A stretch of DNA of 15,698 nucleotides from an uncultured Prevotella sp. (GCA_900553155.1 USCM01000012.1:1-15698); one strand, 5' to 3'; positions 7,382-14,087 are shown, counted from the stretch's first letter. The notes: a model not told the origin generated them from the sequence alone. Numbers and translations: made by a program.

Positions 7382-8740
7382 ATGAAAAGTATCAGCTTAG
7401 ACATTACAAAGGCTGCCCAGTTCCTCTCAGAGGGCGCAGTCAAGGCTTATGAACCCCAGGTAAAGGCCGCTCAGGAGGCTCTTGAGAATGGCACATGCCC
7501 GGGCAACGACTTCCTCGGATGGCTCCACTTGCCATCTTCTATCACTCCCGAGTTCATCGCCGAGCTCCAGAGCGTAGCCAACACTCTGCGTGAGAAGTGC
7601 GAGGTTGTGGTTGTTGCAGGTATCGGCGGCAGCTATCTCGGCGCACGTGCCGTGATTGAGGCTCTTGGCAATTCATTTGCTTGGCTCGTTCAGGACAAGA
7701 AGAACCCGACAGTAGTGTTCGCTGGTAACAACATCGGCGAGGATTACCTCGCTGAGCTTACAACATACCTCAAGGACAAGAAGTTCGGTGTAATCAACAT
7801 CTCTAAGTCGGGCACAACTACCGAGACTGCTCTCACTTTCCGTCTGCTCAAGAAGCAGTGCGAGGACCAGCGCGGTAAGGAAGAGGCCAAGGACGTTATC
7901 GTTGCCATCACCGACGCTCACAAGGGTGCAGCTCGTGCAGCCGCAACAAAGGAAGGCTACAAGACATTCGTTATTCCTGACAATGTAGGTGGCCGTTTCT
8001 CAGTGCTCACACCGGTTGGTTTGCTGCCTATCGCTGTTGCAGGCTTCGACATCACAGCCCTCGTTAATGGTGCTGCCGATATGGAGAAGGCTACAGGCAA
8101 GGACGTTCCGTTCGACGAGAACCCTGCCGCTATCTACGCTGCCGTTCGCAACGCTCTCTATGCAGAGGCTGGCAAGAAGATCGAGATCCTTGTAAACTAT
8201 CAGCCTAAGCTCCACTTCATGAGCGAGTGGTGGAAGCAGCTCTACGGCGAGTCAGAGGGTAAGGACGGCAAGGGTATCTTCCCTGCATCTTGCGACTTTA
8301 CTACCGACCTCCACTCTATGGGTCAGTGGATTCAGGAAGGCGAGCGCACTATCTTCGAGACAGTTATCAGCATCGAGACACCTGAGAAGACAGTGTTCTT
8401 CCCACACGACGACGAGAACCTTGACGGCCTTAACTTCCTCGAGGGCAAGCGCGTTGACGAGGTGAACAAGATGGCAGAGCTTGGCACACGTCTGGCTCAC
8501 GTTGACGGTGGTGTTCCTAACATCCGCCTCTCTGTTCCTCAGCTCAACGAGTACTACCTCGGTCAGATTATCTACTTCTTCGAGATTGCTTGCGGCATCA
8601 GCGGCAACATCCTCAGCGTCAACCCATTCAACCAGCCGGGTGTTGAGGCATACAAGAAGAATATGTTTGCCCTGCTCAACAAGCCTGGTTATGAGGCTGA
8701 GAGTGAGGCTATCCAGAAGCGTTTGGCTGACGAGAAGTAA
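7382..8740 (+). CDS. pgi: glucose-6-phosphate isomerase
   Basis: Interconverts glucose 6-phosphate and fructose 6-phosphate in glycolysis and gluconeogenesis (cytosol). The 452 residues fit the shorter bacterial PGI form. Visible features: the sugar-phosphate-binding loop GIGGSYLGARAV starting at G80; the first PGI signature GGRFSVLTPVGL with R205; the catalytic glutamate region YGESEGKDGKG with E290; DLHSMGQ with H311; and the second signature from G408 to K425, containing NQPGVEAYKK. All catalytic positions are intact. The ATG at 7382 follows an A-rich leader with no Shine-Dalgarno site, as is usual here. The gene is the last of the run that starts at gpsA, since a strong terminator lies 41 nt downstream. 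Confidence 0.98.
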   Translation: MKSISLDITKAAQFLSEGAVKAYEPQVKAAQEALENGTCPGNDFLGWLHLPSSITPEFIAELQSVANTLREKCEVVVVAGIGGSYLGARAVIEALGNSFAWLVQDKKNPTVVFAGNNIGEDYLAELTTYLKDKKFGVINISKSGTTTETALTFRLLKKQCEDQRGKEEAKDVIVAITDAHKGAARAAATKEGYKTFVIPDNVGGRFSVLTPVGLLPIAVAGFDITALVNGAADMEKATGKDVPFDENPAAIYAAVRNALYAEAGKKIEILVNYQPKLHFMSEWWKQLYGESEGKDGKGIFPASCDFTTDLHSMGQWIQEGERTIFETVISIETPEKTVFFPHDDENLDGLNFLEGKRVDEVNKMAELGTRLAHVDGGVPNIRLSVPQLNEYYLGQIIYFFEIACGISGNILSVNPFNQPGVEAYKKNMFALLNKPGYEAESEAIQKRLADEK

Positions 8741-8780
8741 AACCCCAATAACACGCTAACACGTGTATCGATACTAATGA

Positions 8781-8817
8781 AAAACGGACTGCAATGGAAA
8801 GCGCAGTCCGTTTTTTA
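8781..8817 (+). terminator. intrinsic terminator after pgi
   Basis: ACGGACTGC (8784-8792) and GCAGTCCGT (8803-8811) form a perfect 9-bp stem around a 10-nt loop, followed by TTTTTT. A-residues at 8781-8783 extend the pairing into the T-run, so it could also stop minus-strand transcripts. Confidence 0.92.
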
Positions 8818-8827
8818 TTAAATAAAT

Positions 8828-8849
8828 TAAAGCCTCACCCCCGGGAGGG
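8828..8849. repeat. 22-bp GC-rich repeat, copy A
   Basis: A segment starting TAAAGCCTCAC and ending GGAGGG. It matches 9765-9786 at 20 of 22 positions in the same orientation. It resembles the shortened end of the 'GCCTCACCCCC...' intergenic repeats that I recall as common in Bacteroidales genomes. It lies in the gap between the pgi terminator and the HAD gene. Confidence 0.65.
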
Positions 8850-8868
8850 CTGCATTTTGAGATAATAT

Positions 8869-9600
8869 ATGATAAAAGATTTGATTTCAGCCTACAAGCA
8901 GCAGCACGGCTATGCCAAGTTTGCGCCCCGTTGCGTGCTTTTCGACATGGACGGCGTGCTGTACAACTCTATGCCCAACCATGCCGTGGCATGGCAGGAG
9001 GCGATGAAGCAGTTTGACATCCACTTCACCGCTGCCGACTCGTACGCTACAGAGGGAGCGCGAGGTGTAGACACCATACGCAAGTATGTACTTCAACAGA
9101 AAGGTAAAGAGATAACCCCAGAGGAGGCACAACGTATGTACGATGTCAAGACCGACATCTTCCACCACATGCCTGTTGCCAAGATTTTCCCTGGTGTGAT
9201 AGAGATAATGCAGAAGATAAAGGCAGCAGGTATGACTATCGGTGTTGTTACCGGTAGCGGACAGCGCCCGCTTATAAAGCGTTTGCTTACCGACTTCGAC
9301 GGATTCCTAACCGAAGACCATATCGTTACAGCCTACGACGTGGAGCGTGGCAAACCCAACCCCGACCCTTATCTTATGGGATTGCTCAAAACTGGCAACT
9401 ACGAGCCGTGGCAGGGTATAGTGGTGGAGAATGCTCCGCTTGGTGTTAGGGCCGGTTCGGCAGCCGGATGCTTCACTATAGGTGTAAACAGCGGTCCGCT
9501 TCCCGATGCTGCCCTTGCCGACAATGGTGCCGATATTGTGTTGGGCAAGATGACGGAGCTATGCGATATGTGGGGAGATATATTGGAAGCTGTAGATTAG
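8869..9600 (+). CDS. HAD-superfamily phosphatase/phosphomutase, beta-phosphoglucomutase-like
   Basis: A 243-residue HAD subfamily IA protein, probably a cytosolic sugar-phosphate phosphatase or beta-phosphoglucomutase-like mutase. Motif I is FDMDGVLYNSMP with nucleophile D26 and acid/base D28. The cap domain spans about residues 37-105. Motif II is VTGSGQ with T128 (S130 close by), motif III is GKPNPDPY with K162, and motif IV is VVENAPLGVRAG, with E187-N188 where many relatives have E-D. The position after pgi fits hexose-phosphate metabolism, but the terminator at 8781 means it probably has its own promoter. An N-terminal stretch of about 20 residues precedes motif I, longer than in typical beta-PGM. 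Class is sure, substrate is not; 2-deoxyglucose-6-phosphatase or phosphoglycolate phosphatase-like activity is also possible. Confidence 0.85.
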   Translation: MIKDLISAYKQQHGYAKFAPRCVLFDMDGVLYNSMPNHAVAWQEAMKQFDIHFTAADSYATEGARGVDTIRKYVLQQKGKEITPEEAQRMYDVKTDIFHHMPVAKIFPGVIEIMQKIKAAGMTIGVVTGSGQRPLIKRLLTDFDGFLTEDHIVTAYDVERGKPNPDPYLMGLLKTGNYEPWQGIVVENAPLGVRAGSAAGCFTIGVNSGPLPDAALADNGADIVLGKMTELCDMWGDILEAVD

Positions 9601-9717
9601 TTTAGGACAATCCCCAACCTATCTGTCTAATATAGAGTTTTTATTTTTTATCCTCTCATTCTCTCACTTTTTAGTGTGCTTATCGCTGTAAGGCGTTGAG
9701 TGATAGAGGTATACGGG

Positions 9718-9848
9718 AGTGTTAGGTGGCGTTGGAGGATGCCGACCTGTCACTGATCTGTCACTAAAGCCTCACACCCAGGAGGGTGTTGTGATGGGTC
9801 TGTGTTAAGTCAGTGTTAGGTGCGCCTGCTGATACGCCACCTAACACT
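9718..9848. repeat. nested inverted repeat around AGTGTTAGGTG
   Basis: AGTGTTAGGTGGCGT (9718-9732) is the exact reverse complement of 9834-9848 (15 bp, 101 bp between arms). A third copy of the first 11 bases, AGTGTTAGGTG at 9812-9822, can also pair with the same right arm (CACCTAACACT, 9838-9848) to make a compact hairpin. Two alternative foldings therefore compete for one arm. A weaker half copy (GTGTTAAGT) lies at about 9802. Confidence 0.8.
9765..9786. repeat. 22-bp GC-rich repeat, copy B
   Basis: Same orientation as 8828-8849 with two mismatches: TAAAGCCTCAC is identical, then A for C and A for G in the second half. It overlaps a small hairpin (ACACCC/GGGTGT). Together with copy A it brackets the HAD gene. 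Confidence 0.65.
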
Positions 9849-9980
9849 GTTGACAACATGTTGATATACAAATGGTTATAGGTGCGGGTGTTCTGAAATA
9901 GTGACAGGTTGAGAGGTTGTAAAAAATAAACATTTACATAGGAGGTACGACGTGTTGTAGCACGCAAGGATGACGACCTT

Positions 9981-10090
9981 CCAACTAAGGCTTCCTGACC
10001 ACCCAACTAAGGCTTCCTGACCGACCAATTAAGCCTTAATGACCGACCAATTAAGCCTTAGTTACAATCCAACCAAGCCTTAATTGCACG
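9981..10090. repeat. five tandem 22-bp repeat units
   Basis: Contiguous units at 9981-10002, 10003-10024, 10025-10046, 10047-10068 and 10069-10090. Each starts CCAA(C/T) followed by AAG(G/C)CTT. Units 1 and 2 differ only at the last two bases, units 3 and 4 share their first 14 bases, and unit 5 is the most diverged. The core is near-palindromic (TTAAGCCTTAA in unit 3). The period is not a multiple of three and there are no spacers, so it is neither coding nor CRISPR. GACC at the unit end is also found in phase just before unit 1 (9975-9978), suggesting an older decayed unit. Confidence 0.9.
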
Positions 10091-10094
10091 CGCC

Positions 10095-10133
10095 AAAAAT
10101 TAGCTCTGTCGACGCACCAAGCGCCAACAGAGC
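10095..10133 (-). terminator. intrinsic terminator of the minus-strand sigma-factor operon
   Basis: Reading the minus strand, GCTCTGT pairs with ACAGAGC (plus-strand arms 10127-10133 and 10103-10109), with an inner CGC/GCG pairing. It is followed by TAATTTTT (A-run 10095-10099 on the plus strand). It lies about 50 nt past the stop of the 10182-10670 gene. Confidence 0.75.
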
Positions 10134-10181
10134 CGAAATAAAAATCTAAACTATCATATATTCATATCCGAAACATATTAA

Positions 10182-10670
10182 TTAAAACCGCCCTTTCTTT
10201 CTTGCCATTCTGCCATTCATACGTTTCTTGGCAGCCAGGCGGTTGCGCATCTGCTTCTCAATCTCGTACACACGCTGTATCTGTCGCTGTGTAAGGAAGG
10301 TAGAGTAGCGCTTGTAGTATTTCTGTCGAAGGTCCAGAATCTTTTGGCTGCGCTCAAAGTCTTGTTTGTTTTGGGTTTCTGCTTGAGCATCAGTCATCTC
10401 TGTACGTTGTTTTTTGCCCACTTTTGGTCCGATAGCCCACAACTCCTTCATATAGTTGCAGTACTCGTTGCTGAATTTGGCGCTTGTCTCATTGTCGAGA
10501 GTCAGTTGCTCGCAGATATGTTGAGCCTGGGTTTGGGCAAGTTGTTCGCGTGTCATACGCTGACGTTCGGTTTTCTGCACACTCGTTTTGGTGGTCTGCG
10601 CATTTACGAGTGTAGACGAGACAGTCATCATACACATAACCATAATCAATCTTAATACTAACTTTTTCAT
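10182..10670 (-). CDS. periplasmic CpxP/Spy-like protein of a sigma-factor operon
   Basis: 162 residues with a clear signal peptide (about 1-24, cleavage probably after VNA), so exported to the periplasm. The mature part is helical and highly charged. It carries two motifs of the LTxx(Q/N) type, LTLDN at 57-61 and LTQRQ at 126-130, each starting an amphipathic helix. That is the hallmark arrangement of CpxP, Spy and periplasmic metal sensors such as CnrX. It has two cysteines in the mature part (C53, C71) and a very basic C-terminus (many K/R after 142). It is the third gene after an ECF sigma factor and its probable anti-sigma factor, 30 nt downstream, so a sensor, chaperone or feedback role in envelope stress is likely. 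Specific function inferred only. Confidence 0.78.
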   Translation of the reverse strand: MKKLVLRLIMVMCMMTVSSTLVNAQTTKTSVQKTERQRMTREQLAQTQAQHICEQLTLDNETSAKFSNEYCNYMKELWAIGPKVGKKQRTEMTDAQAETQNKQDFERSQKILDLRQKYYKRYSTFLTQRQIQRVYEIEKQMRNRLAAKKRMNGRMARKKGRF

Positions 10671-10700
10671 AATTCTATAAACTTTTAAAACAACTATTAT

Positions 10701-11048
10701 TTAGTTCAAACTTGTAAAGACATCGTCTTGGTAGATGCTTATAAGCGCAGCTTGGTCGTTCTCGTTAAGGTTGCCGAAAGCCTTTTCCACAGCCGCCATA
10801 TTATACTTCTCGTTGTTGGCATCGTCGTTGTTCTTGTCTATCTTGGAGCCAATGCCGAAGAGAAGCAGCAGTGATGCGGCAGCCGACAGGATGGACATGA
10901 CGATTATGCGGTTACGCCTGTGCTTGCTCTTGTTAGGCAACGAAGCCTTGACCTCCTTCTCCAACTTGTCGAAGAAGTTGTCGGGAGTAGAGTAGGGCAT
11001 CCGTTTGCCTATCTGGTTGAAGTCGAATTTCTTATCCATTGTATCCAT
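10701..11048 (-). CDS. probable anti-sigma factor, single-pass membrane protein
   Basis: 115 residues: a cytoplasmic N-terminal part with IGKRMPYSTPDNFFDKLE (13-30), a basic stretch (KSKHRRNR) and one membrane helix (about 48-68), then a periplasmic tail rich in N, D and E. The 'GKRMPY..PD.FFD.LE' start is, as I recall, typical of short proteins encoded directly after ECF sigma factors in Bacteroidetes. The topology (cytoplasmic sigma-binding segment, one helix, short periplasmic domain) fits a membrane anti-sigma factor such as CnrY. No ZAS zinc motif is present. It starts 4 nt after the sigma stop, indicating translational coupling. M1 or M4 could be the start. Confidence 0.75.
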   Translation of the reverse strand: MDTMDKKFDFNQIGKRMPYSTPDNFFDKLEKEVKASLPNKSKHRRNRIIVMSILSAAASLLLLFGIGSKIDKNNDDANNEKYNMAAVEKAFGNLNENDQAALISIYQDDVFTSLN

Positions 11049-11052
11049 ATTT

Positions 11053-11601
11053 TTATATTTTGTTGTTCATATATGTTTCTATTTTCTGCTTTGCCATGTG
11101 GTAGTTGGCTCTTGCGCTTGTCGGTGTCGACTGCGTTATCTCGGCTATCTCCTCGTAGTCAAGCTCGTCGTAGTAGCGCAGGTTGAATGTAGCCTGTTGC
11201 TTAGGCGGCAGCGAGTGGATAGCTTGCTGAAACTTTACGGCTATTGCGTCATCGAAGTCAACGTAGTTGTCTGCCTCAATATTGCCTATAACCTTAGCCG
11301 GAGCCGTGTCGATAGGGTAAGTGTCCGAGCGTCTGGAGTTGATCAGTCGCAGCGCCTCGTTGGTGGCAATGCGGTACACCCACGACGTAAGGCTACATTC
11401 GGCTCTAAACTTTTCTACCGAGCGCAACACCCTTACAAATACCTCCTGCGTAACGTCTTCGGCATCGTCGTGGCTCACTACCAGTCGGCGCACGTGCCAA
11501 TATACGGGTTCGCGATAGCGTTGCATGAACATGCCGAACCCACGTTGTATGTCAGTCTTCAGGGCGTGGAGTATCTCTTTGTCTGTCGTTTTACTGTTCA
11601 T
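11053..11601 (-). CDS. ECF-type RNA polymerase sigma factor
   Basis: 182 residues with only regions 2 and 4, as in extracytoplasmic-function sigma factors. Region 2 spans about 22-90 and includes the core-binding segment DAEDVTQEVFVRVL (47-60) and FRAECSLTSWVYRIATNEA, which melts and reads the -10. Region 4 spans about 126-178 and includes LPPKQQATFNLRYYDELDYEEIAEI-type sequence followed by the recognition helix (STPTSARANYHMAKQKI). It directs transcription of a stress regulon, probably including its own operon. It is the promoter-proximal gene of a three-gene minus-strand operon. The upstream region holds an inverted repeat (11655-11676). Regulon and inducer cannot be told from the sequence. 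Confidence 0.93.
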   Translation of the reverse strand: MNSKTTDKEILHALKTDIQRGFGMFMQRYREPVYWHVRRLVVSHDDAEDVTQEVFVRVLRSVEKFRAECSLTSWVYRIATNEALRLINSRRSDTYPIDTAPAKVIGNIEADNYVDFDDAIAVKFQQAIHSLPPKQQATFNLRYYDELDYEEIAEITQSTPTSARANYHMAKQKIETYMNNKI

Positions 11602-11654
11602 TGTTACTTATTGTATCGTTATCGTTATCGGCTTTTCTTGCGCCGTTCTGTATA

Positions 11655-11676
11655 TTTGACCTTGCCAATGGTCAAA
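11655..11676. promoter_or_regulatory. inverted repeat upstream of the sigma-factor gene (operator/promoter candidate)
   Basis: TTTGACC (11655-11661) and GGTCAAA (11670-11676) are perfect 7-bp arms around TTGCCAAT. The site is 54-75 bp upstream of the sigma start, where its promoter should be. On the minus strand the left arm gives a TTTG followed about 18 bp later by TATAC, a partial promoter match. It also lies between divergently transcribed genes (sigma and the 42-residue ORF), so it could control either. Confidence 0.45.
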
Positions 11677-11781
11677 AGTAAAATTCAATGCCTAAAAAAT
11701 TTTTAGTAGTAGGCAAATGTAATAAAAACAATTAATCCACGTTAGTATAATAAACAATGACTGCAAACTTATAAATTGCCT

Positions 11782-11910
11782 ATGAAACATTTTACCCCTC
11801 AAGACATCAAGCCGTCCGAAACGACGCTTAACATTATCCGTCAGATAGCCTACACCTATCGTGTTGCAAAAACTGCCGGAGCCAAAGGCAATGTGTATTG
11901 TCTTAATTGA
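11782..11910 (+). CDS. 42-residue small protein upstream of rpe
   Basis: ATG at 11782 to TGA at 11908-11910. The product begins MKHFTPQDIKPSETTLNIIR and continues QIAYTYRVAKTAGAK to a YCLN end. It is soluble and basic, with a predicted amphipathic helix over about 13-31. Support for coding: normal codon use for this genome in an otherwise non-coding gap, same strand as rpe 53 nt downstream, and a sequence that looks like a small conserved Bacteroidales hypothetical protein (from memory, not checked). It starts about 180 bp from the divergent sigma gene. Function unknown; a small nucleic-acid-binding protein is possible but unproven. Confidence 0.68.
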   Translation: MKHFTPQDIKPSETTLNIIRQIAYTYRVAKTAGAKGNVYCLN

Positions 11911-11963
11911 AGCAACAACCAAGAAGAAACAACAACAATAACATAAAAGAATTACATATAGAA

Positions 11964-12620
11964 ATGGAAACTCTTATTTCACCCTCGTTGCTATCAGCCG
12001 ACTTCCTTAACTTGAGGAAGGACATCGAAATGATAAACAACAGCGAGGCCGACTGGTTGCACCTCGATATTATGGACGGCGTCTTTGTGCCAAACATATC
12101 CTTTGGTTTCCCCGTTATCAACGCGTTGGCAAAGGAGTGCAAGAAGCCGCTCGACGTGCATCTTATGATTGTACATCCCGAAAACTATATAAAGCAGGTG
12201 GCTGCCACTGGCGCCATGATGATGAACGTGCACTATGAGGCGTGCGTGCATCTGCACCGCACCATCCAGGAGATACACGCCGCCGGCATGAAGGCAGGTG
12301 TTACGCTCAACCCCTCTACACCGGTGTCGATGCTTGCCGACATCATCTGCGATGTCGACATGGTTCTCCTTATGAGCGTAAACCCAGGTTTCGGCGGACA
12401 GAAGTTCATTCCCCACTCGGTGGAGAAGACACGCCAGTTGCGCCAGCTTATCGACAGCACAGGCAGCCATGCCCTTATACAGATAGACGGAGGCGTGAAC
12501 GGCGAGACAGCCAAGCAGCTTGTGGAGGCAGGAGCCGACGTGCTTGTAAGCGGCAACTACGTGTTCAAGGCCGACGACCCTATTGCCACCATTCATGAAT
12601 TGAAGACAATAAAGAGATAG
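11964..12620 (+). CDS. rpe: ribulose-phosphate 3-epimerase
   Basis: Interconverts ribulose 5-phosphate and xylulose 5-phosphate in the pentose phosphate pathway (cytosol, divalent-metal TIM barrel). From the ATG at 11964 the protein has 218 residues and starts METLISPSLLSADF, the normal family N-terminus. The frame stays open upstream to a TTG at 11907, but those 19 residues are Asn/Gln-rich and atypical. Active-site residues are present: H33 and D35 in HLDIMDG (with D38), H66 in VHLM, and D175 in QIDGG. The phosphate-binding NPGFGGQKF loop is at 140-148. mazG follows after 12 nt, so the two are probably cotranscribed. The strand-3 segment MMMNVHYEAC is a slight variant of the usual ITVHxEA. 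Confidence 0.97.
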   Translation: METLISPSLLSADFLNLRKDIEMINNSEADWLHLDIMDGVFVPNISFGFPVINALAKECKKPLDVHLMIVHPENYIKQVAATGAMMMNVHYEACVHLHRTIQEIHAAGMKAGVTLNPSTPVSMLADIICDVDMVLLMSVNPGFGGQKFIPHSVEKTRQLRQLIDSTGSHALIQIDGGVNGETAKQLVEAGADVLVSGNYVFKADDPIATIHELKTIKR

Positions 12621-12632
12621 CTTTCAAAACTT

Positions 12633-13490
12633 ATGCATACAAGAGAAGAAAAACTTAAGGCTTTCGGTAGACTGTTGGACGTACTCGACGAACTGCGCGA
12701 GAAGTGTCCATGGGACCGCAAGCAAACCAACGAATCGTTGCGCCCCAACACCATAGAAGAAACCTTTGAGTTGTGCGACGCACTGATAAAGAACGACGAG
12801 CCAAACATCTGCAAGGAGCTTGGCGACGTGCTTCTGCACGTGTGCTTCTATGCCAAGATAGGTCAGGAGAAGGAGCAGTTCGACATAGCCGACGTGTGCA
12901 ACAAGCTCGTTGACAAGCTCATCTTCCGCCATCCGCACATCTATCACCCGTCACAGGTGGGTGCCCCGGAACCCAAGCCGCTGCCCTATGGCGAGAAGCC
13001 GGACGAGCAGGACACCTCAGAGGAGGTTAAGACAGCCCAGCAGGTGATAGAAAACTGGGAGCAGATAAAGCTGCGCGAGAAGGACGGCAACAAGCGTGTG
13101 CTGTCCGGAGTGCCCGACGCTCTGCCCTCACTGATAAAGGCTTACCGCATACAGGAAAAGGCACGCAACGTAGGATTCGACTGGGAAGACAAGGGCGACG
13201 TATGGGGCAAGGTGCGCGAGGAACTGTCCGAGCTGGAGGCTGAAATACGCAAGGAGGACAAGGAGCGCTCTACCGAAGAGTTTGGCGACTTCCTCTTCTC
13301 CCTCATCAATGCCGCGCGTCTGTACAAGATTAATCCCGACACGGCGCTTGACAAGACCAACGCCAAGTTCATCCGACGCTTCAACTACATCGAGGAGCAC
13401 TCTATCCGCATAGGCAAACCGCTTAAGGATATGACCCTCGGCGAGATGGACGCCCTCTGGAACGAGGCTAAGGCGCAGGAAAAGAAGTAA
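12633..13490 (+). CDS. mazG: nucleoside triphosphate pyrophosphohydrolase MazG
   Basis: Hydrolyses NTPs/dNTPs to monophosphate and pyrophosphate. In E. coli it clears abnormal nucleotides and lowers ppGpp. The 285 residues contain two MazG modules. Module 1 has CPWDRKQT at 25-32, the EETFE helix (E42, E43, E46) and KELGDVLLHV, giving the ExxE...ExxD metal-binding pattern. Module 2 has EELSELEAE from 196 and EEFGDFLFSL with D219, so both metal sites look intact. The linker carries an acidic stretch (GEKPDEQDTSEEVKTAQQ) somewhat longer than in E. coli MazG. The ATG at 12633 follows the rpe stop by 12 nt, and a lipoprotein gene follows 21 nt after the stop, consistent with an operon. Confidence 0.95.
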   Translation: MHTREEKLKAFGRLLDVLDELREKCPWDRKQTNESLRPNTIEETFELCDALIKNDEPNICKELGDVLLHVCFYAKIGQEKEQFDIADVCNKLVDKLIFRHPHIYHPSQVGAPEPKPLPYGEKPDEQDTSEEVKTAQQVIENWEQIKLREKDGNKRVLSGVPDALPSLIKAYRIQEKARNVGFDWEDKGDVWGKVREELSELEAEIRKEDKERSTEEFGDFLFSLINAARLYKINPDTALDKTNAKFIRRFNYIEEHSIRIGKPLKDMTLGEMDALWNEAKAQEKK

Positions 13491-13511
13491 CATTTAAAAA
13501 TCAAGACCAAT

Positions 13512-14087
13512 ATGAAACACGTTGTATTTCTTGTTGCATCCATTATGCTCCTGGCATTAGTGGGATGCAATGCCAAGAAGGAGAAGCCACAGCCAGTGGC
13601 AGAGGTAAACGACGAGATAGCCGACTCTACCGTATACGGAGTGTGCGGCGACGGCACCTCCATGCACTCGCTGCAGCTCGTAACCGATGCTGGCGACACC
13701 CTTACATATACCATCCTCGACAGCGAAGCCGACTTGGACGGCGAGGTTTCGGGCGGCATTGTGTCGAATGTGGAAGGCGGACTTATGGCTGGCGACAAGG
13801 TGGCAGTAACCGGACTGAAGGTTGACGGCGAGCTGATAGCCAATCGTGTAATCAACGTTACGTCGCTCCTCGGCCATTGGACCAGCCTTGACAAGAACTT
13901 CGAGATAGAGGAGGGCGGCACCGTACGCTCGAGCCTCAAGGCCGAAACCAACCCCTGGACATCGTGGAAGATACTCAACGGACAGTTGTTGCTGAACCGC
14001 GACACCTTCGACATAACATCTCTCGGAGCCGACTCGCTGTACATCGAGAACCAGAAAGGTATATACACGTTTAAGCGTCATAAGTAG
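13512..14087 (+). CDS. lipoprotein with a lipocalin-like C-terminal domain
   Basis: 191 residues. The N-terminus MKHVVFLVASIMLLALVGCN is a type II signal peptide with lipobox LVGC, lipidated cysteine C19, so it is anchored to a membrane, in Bacteroidetes often the outer one. Residues about 38-115 form a beta-rich region (TLTYTI, GDKVAVTGL, ELIANRVINV). From about 116, LLGHW.S and the following strands (FEIEEGGTVRSS, WTSWKILNGQLLL) resemble the Bacteroidetes lipocalin-like domain in which a G-x-W motif opens the barrel. The stop codon TAG is followed directly by the ATG of rnz, so translation is probably coupled. No enzymatic motif is seen. Role unknown. Confidence 0.82.
   Translation: MKHVVFLVASIMLLALVGCNAKKEKPQPVAEVNDEIADSTVYGVCGDGTSMHSLQLVTDAGDTLTYTILDSEADLDGEVSGGIVSNVEGGLMAGDKVAVTGLKVDGELIANRVINVTSLLGHWTSLDKNFEIEEGGTVRSSLKAETNPWTSWKILNGQLLLNRDTFDITSLGADSLYIENQKGIYTFKRHK

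Larger units (their letters stand above)
9601..10181. other. repeat-rich convergent intergenic region
   Basis: About 580 bp between two genes whose 3' ends face each other. I find no convincing gene or RNA. It contains: a T-rich tract at 9637-9650; a small hairpin TATCGCT (9681-9687)/AGTGATA (9699-9705); a long inverted repeat system (9718-9848); CTGTCACT twice (9747-9754, 9758-9765) with its complement AGTGACAG at 9900-9907; the second copy of the 22-bp GC-rich repeat (9765-9786); CGTG/CACG arms near 9951-9964; five 22-bp tandem units; and a minus-strand terminator. The minus-strand open frame at 9764-10006 is read through the repeats and is not credible as a gene. Confidence 0.7.

Noticed and set aside
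9764..10006. 80-codon minus-strand frame in the intergenic region
   Set aside because: It reads through tandem and inverted repeats, has no promoter or family match, and is better explained as open by chance in repetitive DNA.
9981..10090. CRISPR array
   Set aside because: The 22-bp units are contiguous with no spacers, and there are no cas genes.
11746..11751. E. coli-type -10 box TATAAT upstream of the 42-residue gene
   Set aside because: Bacteroidetes primary sigma factors use TAnnTTTG, and the surrounding DNA is AT-rich, so the match has little weight.
11907..11963. Upstream TTG start for rpe
   Set aside because: It would add 19 atypical Asn/Gln-rich residues and overlap the 42-residue gene. 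The ATG at 11964 gives the usual N-terminus.
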